A stretch of 20,602 bases of DNA from Clostridiales bacterium UBA2432. GTDB lineage: Bacteria > Bacillota > Clostridia > Lachnospirales > Vallitaleaceae. The notes below the pieces were generated by a model. It did not search any database, had not been told where the DNA came from, and saw only the letters and a program-made list of their open reading frames with translations. The stretch is taken from assembly GCA_002342805.1 (NCBI GenBank), contig DDQW01000103.1, positions 41,828 through 62,429 on the forward strand, read 5' to 3'. The position numbers were made by a program, and so were the translations under genes. Each line of letters opens with the position of its first letter. Position 1 is the stretch's first letter. Shown piece by piece: positions 15,751 through 20,602 of this stretch.

Positions 15751-15781
15751 ATGAATATATTTAATTAATAAGATTTTTTGC

Positions 15782-16936
15782 TTAGTTTTCAATTTCAGCT
15801 TCTAATGCCGCTTCTTTTGTATTATAAACAGTTAAGTCTGCAAATGAGTCCTGAATTTCTTGGGTTGTAGCAAAAAATTCATGATTGATATACACATCAT
15901 AACCGCCCTTTGGATTTACGATCAAATAACTTGATTCTGTAGTTAACTCAACTGTTCCGGCAGCATGTTCCGGAGCGATTGCATACGGTTCGAAAACGAT
16001 GACAAATGAAAAATACAAGAGTATAACAAGGAAAATAGACAATAAAATATTCGACACAGACTTAATGAAGGTAGGCTTATTGAGGCCAAGTATTAAATGG
16101 AAGCGTTGAGAGAGTACAGAAGTTTTACTGTAGCCAAAAGCAATAGAATAAGCATTGTAATCATTATCTATAGAAATACTCTTGGCAACCCTTAACAAGC
16201 AATCCAAATACTGTGTTTTTTCGTATTCATTCAAATGCTTAGTGGCTTCGAGGTCGGTTTTCATTTCCAGCATCTTATCCATTTGAGTGTTTAGAAGATA
16301 AACAAATGGATTCCACCAATAAATGATCAGTAAAAGCTGAATAAAAGTTTTAACATATAGATCTCTGTTATAGTAGTGGGTGACTTCGTGTTTCAGTATA
16401 AAGTACCATTCTTGATCTGTTAATTCAACAGCGGGAATGATGATTTTTGGATGACGAAAACCGTAAAGCATGGGTGTATTCACAAAATCAGCAGAAAGCA
16501 CTTGAAAGGTTATTGGCTTCTTACCATCGTGTGTAATGGTCTGCAATATTTTGTTGATGTGAACATCATTTAAGACCGGTAATTGCCTTATGATTTGCCT
16601 AAAGAGAATGTGCATTCGGATTGTTTTAAAAGCAGCAAAAGCCATTCCGATAATCCATATCATCAATAGAACATCCATTATAGTCAAGAAAGGTATGACG
16701 GGTGTGTGCAATAATTTATAAACAAAAGGCATGATGTGCTCGCTTGCCAAAGAAGTAGAAAACATAAACTCAATGGGGAAAATAAGGCGAAGGGCAAGTA
16801 AGCCGATTATAATGAGTATACTATGTATTCCTATCTGAACCATTCGATGAATATCACGCAAATAAAGCCAAACGAATACGATGAATATGCCGCATAAAAA
16901 CACAACCGATAGAAGTGAAGAAAGTGAAAAAAACAT
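15782..16936 (-). CDS. BlaR1/MecR1-like M56 family membrane metalloprotease
   Basis: The 384-residue protein is an M56 peptidase of the BlaR1/MecR1 type. In that family an external signal activates a membrane-embedded protease, which inactivates the partner repressor. Membrane spans are likely at about 3-27, 35-54, 82-104 and 294-316, with a further hydrophobic stretch after the active site (197-216). The zinc site shows HEVTH (183-187) within FILKHEVTHYYNRDLYVK, followed by WWNPFVYLL and EMKTDLEA near 224-231, which supplies the likely third ligand. Unlike BlaR1 (about 585-600 residues) it lacks the penicillin-binding sensor domain; only about 68 residues follow the last span. Start ATG has AAGGAGG 6 nt upstream, inside the end of the repressor gene, one base away. 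The signal it senses is unknown. Confidence 0.9.
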   Translation of the reverse strand: MFFSLSSLLSVVFLCGIFIVFVWLYLRDIHRMVQIGIHSILIIIGLLALRLIFPIEFMFSTSLASEHIMPFVYKLLHTPVIPFLTIMDVLLMIWIIGMAFAAFKTIRMHILFRQIIRQLPVLNDVHINKILQTITHDGKKPITFQVLSADFVNTPMLYGFRHPKIIIPAVELTDQEWYFILKHEVTHYYNRDLYVKTFIQLLLIIYWWNPFVYLLNTQMDKMLEMKTDLEATKHLNEYEKTQYLDCLLRVAKSISIDNDYNAYSIAFGYSKTSVLSQRFHLILGLNKPTFIKSVSNILLSIFLVILLYFSFVIVFEPYAIAPEHAAGTVELTTESSYLIVNPKGGYDVYINHEFFATTQEIQDSFADLTVYNTKEAALEAEIEN

Positions 16937-16937
16937 T

Positions 16938-17366
16938 CTAATCCTCCTTTTTCGGTGATTGAGCTTTTTTCTCCTGACGAAGTTCTTTTTTTCTTTCCTT
17001 CAATAAAGCTTCCAGTTTATTGATTGTATCAGCCTCATTTTTTTCGTGTTTGAGAAGTGTGGCTACAATATTTTGTGTATTAATTGCCTGGTCAAAGTTT
17101 TTGAAACTATTGATGAGAAAATCTTCCCTGCTGAGCGTGGGACGATAATTTCTGGATAGAACAGTGCCGCTATATACAATATCGGCAACTTCAATAATGT
17201 TTTTTGACAAGAGATTTCTTAGGGCCAGTTGAACAGAACTAATGCTTAATGAAGGATCTAACTTTGTAATATCAGAAGCCAACAATGGTTTTTCGCTATT
17301 CCATAGAATTTCGAGGACATCTTTTTCTCGATTAGTTATCTTGAATTTATTTTTTTTTGTGGACAT
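16938..17366 (-). CDS. BlaI/MecI/CopY-family transcriptional repressor
   Basis: This 142-residue winged-helix protein resembles BlaI/MecI: TNREKDVLEILWNSEKPLLASDI (11-33) is the family's first helix pair, LSISSVQLALRNLLSKNIIEV the recognition helix and wing region, ending near residue 75. A helical C-terminal part would dimerise, and a Lys/Glu-rich tail makes it somewhat longer than typical BlaI (about 125). In the family, cleavage prompted by the neighbouring M56 protease releases DNA. The start at 17366 has AAGGAGG with 9 nt spacing; an ATG 6 nt upstream (17372) is only 3 nt from it. The stop is one base before the M56 start, so the two are one operon. Likely autoregulated through palindromes just upstream. 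Confidence 0.9.
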   Translation of the reverse strand: MSTKKNKFKITNREKDVLEILWNSEKPLLASDITKLDPSLSISSVQLALRNLLSKNIIEVADIVYSGTVLSRNYRPTLSREDFLINSFKNFDQAINTQNIVATLLKHEKNEADTINKLEALLKERKKELRQEKKAQSPKKED

Positions 17367-17388
17367 TTTCATAGACCTCCTTAAAAAC

Positions 17389-17402
17389 ACTTAATATTAA
17401 GT
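17389..17402. promoter_or_regulatory. Candidate operator: 14-bp perfect palindrome
   Basis: ACTTAATATTAAGT is a perfect 14-bp palindrome located between the predicted start site of the repressor operon (near 17412) and its ribosome binding site. A second palindrome, TATCT-T-AGATA at 17402-17412, adjoins it and covers the start site. Both are placed where a self-regulating repressor could bind. They lack the TACA-NN-TGTA core typical of known BlaI/CopY sites. Confidence 0.45.
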
Positions 17403-17418
17403 ATCTTAGATAATAAAT

Positions 17419-17447
17419 AGAATACTATAAGGACAGTGTTATGTCAA
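17419..17447 (-). promoter_or_regulatory. Promoter for the BlaI/BlaR1-like operon
   Basis: On the minus strand TTGACA (17447-17442) and TATTCT (17424-17419) have a 17-nt spacer. GACA (17432-17435) and TGTC (17442-17445) form an inverted repeat across the spacer and -35 box. Confidence 0.75.
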
Positions 17448-17485
17448 TTATGAACTATTTTGATAAAAGATAAGATAAAAAACAA

Positions 17486-17514
17486 TTGACAAGATTGATA
17501 ATAAATAATACAAT
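17486..17514 (+). promoter_or_regulatory. Strong divergent promoter facing the exported-protein genes
   Basis: TTGACA (17486-17491) and TACAAT (17509-17514) are 17 nt apart. Transcription would begin near 17521 and meet the hairpin at 17584 after about 63 nt. Confidence 0.75.
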
Positions 17515-17561
17515 GATATTACAAAAACATATAACATCATTTCGTGAGGGGATGAATATAT

Positions 17562-17597
17562 ATGAACGCAGTAATTAAAAAGTCATATAAAATATAG
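17562..17597 (+). CDS. Possible 11-codon leader or small peptide ORF (MNAVIKKSYKI)
   Basis: The ATG at 17562 lies 10 nt after GAGGGG and reads MNAVIKKSYKI to a TAG at 17595-17597. The last codons and the stop are inside the left arm of the hairpin at 17584-17631. An alternative ATG at 17552 reads MNIYERSN in another frame but is too close to the binding site. The ORF is too short for codon statistics. It may be a leader peptide controlling the hairpin, a small peptide, or chance. Confidence 0.3.
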   Translation: MNAVIKKSYKI

Positions 17598-17631
17598 TAG
17601 TGTCAAACTTGACACTACTATGTTTTATATG
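17584..17631 (+). terminator. Near-perfect 23-bp hairpin (terminator or attenuator, possibly an operator)
   Basis: The arms 17584-17606 and 17609-17631 match over 23 bp with one T-G wobble and only two unpaired central bases, so the real RNA loop is probably AAACTT or similar. The central part (ATAGTAGTGTCAA and its complement) is flanked by AAAA and TTTT, as in a bidirectional terminator. As DNA it is also a strong dyad that could bind a repressor dimer. It lies 54 nt upstream of the next start codon. Confidence 0.65.
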
Positions 17632-17684
17632 AGAGAGAATATAATTATGAGATGCTATCCTATCTGGCTTATAAGGAGACTTAT

Positions 17685-18131
17685 ATGAATAAAGTTTTAT
17701 CTTTAGTAGTAATTTTTGGAATGTTTTTTATATACTTGTATTATGCACATAATCCGTTAGACTATAGTGTTATGATAGGTCGACCTATAACTACAGAGAA
17801 TAATAGCATAGCAAAGGGTGTGGATTTTACGAATTCAATCTCGCTATCTAATAAACAGGACGTTAATAGGTTGATTTTCCCTTTGATGGATGCTATATCT
17901 ATTCCAAAACCAGAACTATGTGAAAACATACATGATGCGACACTATGGATTAGTGATTCTAAAGAAGGAATTACCTATTATCAAATCAACATCTGGCTAG
18001 GTGAAAAATCCATAGTTATAGAACGAGATACAGGAACATTACCGCTTCAGTATAAAAAGATTCAGGATACTCAATATCAAATATTTGAAGTAACACTTAA
18101 AAAGTACATCCCTGAAAATATGCATCGATAA
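17685..18131 (+). CDS. Small membrane-anchored or secreted protein of unknown function
   Basis: The family is not recognised. The 148-residue protein starts with a hydrophobic segment at about 4-21 (VLSLVVIFGMFFIYLYY) with one preceding Lys, which could be an uncleaved anchor or a poor signal peptide; there is no lipobox cysteine. The rest is a polar alpha/beta-like domain with paired beta-strand patterns (THR/ILE/TYR-rich: ITYYQINIWLGEKSIVIERD and QYQIFEVTLKKYI), containing one Cys. The ATG at 17685 follows AAGGAG with 6 nt spacing; an in-frame ATG at 17652 lacks one. The gene is the first full gene divergent from the BlaI/BlaR1-like pair, making it a candidate target of that switch. That link is inference from position only. 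Confidence 0.7.
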   Translation: MNKVLSLVVIFGMFFIYLYYAHNPLDYSVMIGRPITTENNSIAKGVDFTNSISLSNKQDVNRLIFPLMDAISIPKPELCENIHDATLWISDSKEGITYYQINIWLGEKSIVIERDTGTLPLQYKKIQDTQYQIFEVTLKKYIPENMHR

Positions 18132-18220
18132 AAAGTATCCGAAAACAAATATAAGTTATGTAATTAAATCCATATAGTATGCGTTATACAATCAATAATT
18201 GCTATGAGTCGTGAGTAAAA

Positions 18221-18240
18221 AGGGGGGAATATTGGGGGGA
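18221..18240 (+). promoter_or_regulatory. Duplicated G-run ribosome binding region
   Basis: Two copies of GGGGGGAA, at 18222-18229 and 18234-18241, sit 12 nt apart just before the ATG pair. The first could serve a TTG at 18232, although it is close; the second is only 0-3 nt from the ATGs. Which of them directs initiation cannot be decided from sequence. Confidence 0.4.
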
Positions 18241-19146
18241 ATGATGTTACAAAAAAAGAAGAGGCTATCAATATTTAATATAATCATTGTGATATCTTTG
18301 AGTGTTTCATTAATTTTTTTAATTCTAATGTTAAGTGAGACAAATAAAAACTTAGAAAAGTTAACCATTAAAGTCGCACAGATAGAAAAAGAAATGAAAA
18401 TTACAAATGAAAAAATTAGCGAGTTAAATGTTTCCAAAACAAAAGATTTCTATGAAATTGATAATATTTATTCAACATATGATTCTAATTTTTTGAAACA
18501 TGCGACAGCAAGTAATGCACCACTGTTTAGAATGCCAAACGCGAAAAGCGAAAAAATAGGCAGTGTAAATGATACGGTCTTAATTTATAATACGTATCTG
18601 GTTAAAGATAATATGAGAAATACTGAAAGATGGATATATGTTGAATATGTTGGTGAAGATAGTGAAGATATGACGACTGATGATTGTGGTTATATGCTAT
18701 TAAGCGACGTAACGCTTCTGAATAATATACAAGAAACGTATACTGACATTGGTATCGGAGGAATTTATATTGGTCATCGATATGAAGATTTAATATCTAG
18801 ATTCGGATTGGCCGATGATTTGATTAAAGATGATTATAAAGAATGGTACACTTATCATCTTCAATATTATCTGACTTCTTTTATTAACCCAAGAACCTTA
18901 TGTGTGGATAGATTGGTTTTAGAAAAACCTTCAACGCATGACCTAACAATAAATGATGACTTATCAAGCCAAACAAATTGGGGTGAATATATAAGCTATT
19001 TTGATAGAGAATCGATTGCCTATACGATTATCGATTCAGGAGAAACAGAAAGCCTAGAAGCTTGCTTTAATGATGAAATAAAATTAATAGTTAATCATTG
19101 GAAAGGTGAAGCTCAAATTAATTCTATAGAAATTGTGAAAATGTGA
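18241..19146 (+). CDS. Membrane-anchored protein with coiled coil and SH3-like region, function unknown
   Basis: The 301-residue protein begins with a basic stretch (KKKRL), a membrane span at about 11-31 (IFNIIIVISLSVSLIFLILM), then a coiled coil at about 33-66. Residues about 80-160 resemble a bacterial SH3-like fold: APLFRMPNAKSEKIGSV, WIYVEYVG and CGYMLLSDVTLL. The last part has GGIYIGHRYEDLISRFG, a pattern seen in substrate-binding or lipoprotein-like domains of unknown role. Most of it should lie outside the membrane. The start is uncertain: ATGs at 18241 and 18244 follow a G-run, a TTG at 18232 and a GTG at 18211 are also in frame. It follows the previous gene by 109 nt on the same strand; co-regulation is possible but unproven. 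Confidence 0.75.
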   Translation: MMLQKKKRLSIFNIIIVISLSVSLIFLILMLSETNKNLEKLTIKVAQIEKEMKITNEKISELNVSKTKDFYEIDNIYSTYDSNFLKHATASNAPLFRMPNAKSEKIGSVNDTVLIYNTYLVKDNMRNTERWIYVEYVGEDSEDMTTDDCGYMLLSDVTLLNNIQETYTDIGIGGIYIGHRYEDLISRFGLADDLIKDDYKEWYTYHLQYYLTSFINPRTLCVDRLVLEKPSTHDLTINDDLSSQTNWGEYISYFDRESIAYTIIDSGETESLEACFNDEIKLIVNHWKGEAQINSIEIVKM

Positions 19147-19186
19147 AATAGCAGGAAATGAATAAGTCGATTATAAAATTGTTGTA

Positions 19187-19195
19187 TGTTATAAT
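19187..19195 (+). promoter_or_regulatory. Extended -10 element upstream of the cupin gene
   Basis: TATAAT at 19190-19195 has TG at 19187-19188 one base upstream. No good -35 hexamer lies 16-18 nt before it. The leader to the ATG at 19243 would be about 41 nt. Confidence 0.5.
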
Positions 19196-19242
19196 TAAGA
19201 TGATCAGGTTAAGATTAAAGCTTTAATTTAAGGAGGAATTTT

Positions 19243-19590
19243 ATGAAGAAGTTTACTTTTAGTAATTATTTTGATGATCCAGAGGAAAAAATAGCCAAGC
19301 GTATGCTTTTTAAAAGTGATGATGTCATTGCTTTTGTTTTAAATATTGCAAAAGGTGAAATATTACCGGGACATACACATCTAGAATCAACTCTTTTCTT
19401 ACAAGTTCTAGAAGGGAAGGCCAAAGTTTTAACAGATGGCAATGAAACCCCTTTGCAAGTTGGAGAATTAATGCAGGTTGATGGGCCAGAAAGTTTACAG
19501 GTTATAAATAGTGGTGAAGAAGTATTGCGTCTTTTTGTGACAATTTCACCTATGGGTTCAGAAGCGTTTGCAACAGATGCGAATGTTTAA
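19243..19590 (+). CDS. Small cupin-domain protein
   Basis: This 115-residue single-domain cupin has the motif 1 spacing G38-x5-H44-x-H46 in GEILPGHTHLES and ends that motif at Gly58. The usual motif 1 glutamate position holds Thr50/Leu51 instead. Motif 2 runs from Gly74 to Asn89, with Leu85 in the place of the usual histidine. Thus two of the four standard metal ligands are missing, although Glu48 could substitute for one. It may bind metal in a modified way or act as a small-ligand sensor without metal. The ATG follows AAGGAGG with 7 nt spacing and has an extended -10 promoter upstream. Its neighbours are an AraC-type regulator and a GyrI-like protein, which suggests a small stress-response cluster. 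Confidence 0.88.
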   Translation: MKKFTFSNYFDDPEEKIAKRMLFKSDDVIAFVLNIAKGEILPGHTHLESTLFLQVLEGKAKVLTDGNETPLQVGELMQVDGPESLQVINSGEEVLRLFVTISPMGSEAFATDANV

Positions 19591-19662
19591 GGTGCTCTGA
19601 AAATTTGAATATATAAAGGCTATTATCTGAGCAAGATATGTTTACAATGTGAGGATAACGAT

Positions 19663-20019
19663 ATGAATATTGATAATTACACAAGACTGATAAACAAAAC
19701 AGAAGATTATATTGAAATAAATTTAGATAAGCAAATTTCCTTATCCGATGTTGCTAAAAACGTTAATATCTCCGAATATTACTTTCACAGGTTGTTTTCA
19801 AAATATTCGAATGAAACATTAAAACAGTTTATTACCCGCATAAAAATGGAACGTTCGGCAATTTACTTAGCAATTAATTCTGAAATAAGTATTACAGAGA
19901 TTGCATTTAAGTATGGTTACAACAGTTCAAGTAGCTATAATAAAGCGTTTAAAAAGCATTTTGGTATCAGTCCTACTGATTTTCGAAAAGAGCAAGAATG
20001 GAAAAGAAATAGTAAATAA
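19663..20019 (+). CDS. AraC-family DNA-binding protein consisting only of the HTH domain
   Basis: The 118-residue protein is a bare AraC/XylS DNA-binding domain. The first helix-turn-helix is at about 26-47 (SLSDVAKNVNISEYYFHRLF), the second at about 76-98 (SITEIAFKYGYNSSSSYNKAF), and the family ending GISPTDFRKE is at 101-110. It has no ligand domain of its own, unlike most AraC regulators (about 280-300 residues). The SoxS/MarA group shows that such short forms can work. The ATG follows a modest GAGGAT with 8 nt spacing. The following gene, 45 nt later, encodes the GyrI-like effector-binding domain normally fused behind this kind of HTH. Confidence 0.93.
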   Translation: MNIDNYTRLINKTEDYIEINLDKQISLSDVAKNVNISEYYFHRLFSKYSNETLKQFITRIKMERSAIYLAINSEISITEIAFKYGYNSSSSYNKAFKKHFGISPTDFRKEQEWKRNSK

Positions 20020-20064
20020 CCTGACGTATAATATGGCTATATTAAATACGGAGGTGCGTTAGTA

Positions 20065-20550
20065 ATGAAAAAGCCAGATATAACAATAGAAAACTTTAAC
20101 ACAAGAGTTATTTATGTAAGATTTAAAGGCAGTTATATAGAATTTAGAAAAAACAGTAGGAAACTGTTTAATCAGTTGTTTTCTTTTGCAACGGCGAACA
20201 ATTTAATCATTGAAGGAGAAACAAAGGTTCTTACGATTTATCATGATAATCCGTTTATTACTGATGCAGAGAATTTAAGAACAAGTGTAGCAATGACAGT
20301 CCCGAGAAGTGTTATAATACATGAAATAGAAGATGTAAATGTAATGGAGATTAGTGGAAAGTTTGGTATTGGCCATTTTGAAATTTCAGCTCAGGAATAC
20401 GAATCGGCATGGCAGTATATGTATCAGGAGTGGCTATTCAAAGGAGAAGAGAAACCTAGAGACTCATTTCCGTTTGAATTATATGTAACGGAACCGCCGA
20501 AGCGATTGAAAGAGAAAAGTTTTACAGACATTTTTATTCCGATAGAGTAA
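20065..20550 (+). CDS. GyrI-like (AraC effector-binding) domain protein
   Basis: The 161-residue protein matches the GyrI-like/AraC effector-binding fold in size and pattern: RVIYVRFKGSYIEF near the start, a helix FRKNSRKLFNQLFSFA, IIEGETKVLTIYHDNP, AMTVPRS, a second-half strand VMEISGKFGIGHFEIS, the helix ESAWQYMYQEWL and the ending SFPFELYVTEPP. Such domains bind hydrophobic drugs or metabolites, inhibit gyrase (SbmC), or hydrolyse some cyclopropanoid toxins. The ATG at 20065 has its own GGAGGTG 10 nt upstream, so the split from the HTH gene is a real separate cistron rather than an obvious frameshift. A TATAAT at 20027-20032 has no matching -35 box. Function in partnership with the AraC-type HTH protein is inferred. 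Confidence 0.9.
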   Translation: MKKPDITIENFNTRVIYVRFKGSYIEFRKNSRKLFNQLFSFATANNLIIEGETKVLTIYHDNPFITDAENLRTSVAMTVPRSVIIHEIEDVNVMEISGKFGIGHFEISAQEYESAWQYMYQEWLFKGEEKPRDSFPFELYVTEPPKRLKEKSFTDIFIPIE

Positions 20551-20602
20551 TGTTGGATTATTTGGCTTCGGGTGAAAATTATATGTGAACTTCCTGAAAT
20601 TT

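Larger units (their letters stand above)
17448..17684. other. Divergent control region between the repressor operon and the exported-protein genes
   Basis: Back-to-back promoters have their -35 boxes 38 nt apart. The DNA between holds three GATAA direct repeats starting at 17462, 17469 and 17474. On the plus side follow a promoter (17486-17514), a tiny ORF (17562-17597) and a long hairpin (17584-17631). After the hairpin a TATAAT (17640-17645) has no suitable -35 box, so the gene at 17685 probably depends on read-through from 17486-17514 or on a weak promoter here. Confidence 0.5.

Noticed and set aside
16300..16330. Third copy of the GGATTCC core
   Set aside because: Only the GGATTCCA heptamer-plus-one is present, inside the M56 coding sequence; the loop and the GGAATCC partner are missing.
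20019..20065. Frameshift breaking an AraC-GyrI fusion gene
   Set aside because: The HTH frame ends naturally after the domain and the second frame has its own GGAGGTG and ATG; a single-base change would not join them neatly.

Overview
The window is AT-rich bacterial DNA with strong AGGAGG-type ribosome binding sites, canonical TTGACA/TATAAT promoters, short intergenic gaps and intrinsic terminators. Together with the gene families present (DUF1836 regulator, YerC/YecD TrpR-like protein beside a PHP phosphatase, PcrA, RlmD-type methylase, DegV, BlaI/BlaR1-like pair) this suggests a low-GC Firmicute of class Clostridia, perhaps a Lachnospirales-type lineage. The taxonomic placement is inference; there is no rRNA or marker alignment here. 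No tRNA, rRNA, CRISPR array, insertion sequence or phage gene was found.

Layout. 15-1379: an archaeal-type AAA ATPase fused to a DUF234 nuclease-like domain. 1380-1684: a long leader with a consensus promoter, a possible 8-codon ORF overlapping a hairpin, and a terminator-like stem-loop. 1685-5953: a short MutS2-like ATPase without Smr domain, a coiled-coil protein of unknown function and an M18 aminopeptidase. 6067-6906: a DegV fatty-acid-binding protein with its own extended -10 promoter. 6907-7441: no gene, but two large imperfect palindromes (about 222 and 197 nt) that share a 41-nt core in opposite orientation and have unrelated but self-complementary arms. 7490-8551: PHP phosphatase and YerC-like regulator, closed by a terminator. 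8642-10695: OmpR-type response regulator and histidine kinase overlapping by 4 nt. 10692-11333 (minus): DUF1836 regulator, tail-to-tail with the kinase. 11491-15671: PcrA helicase, a small membrane protein with an acidic tail, and RlmD-like 23S rRNA methyltransferase.

15782-17366 (minus) holds a BlaR1/MecR1-like M56 membrane protease and a BlaI/MecI-like repressor. Divergent from them lie a strong promoter, a tiny ORF ending in a 46-nt near-perfect hairpin, and two membrane-anchored proteins of unknown function (17685-18131, 18241-19146). The window ends with a cupin protein (19243-19590), an AraC HTH-only protein (19663-20019) and a GyrI-like effector-binding protein (20065-20550). The last two look like a transcription factor split into separate genes.

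How they may work together. The core genes are housekeeping DNA repair (pcrA, MutS-like), RNA modification (rlmD), peptide turnover (M18) and lipid trafficking (DegV). The regulatory material is the more unusual part: the palindrome pair, two long leaders with mini-ORFs, the BlaI/BlaR1-like switch with no beta-lactamase or penicillin-sensing domain, and the split AraC/GyrI pair. These functional links are inferred from gene order and sequence signals only.
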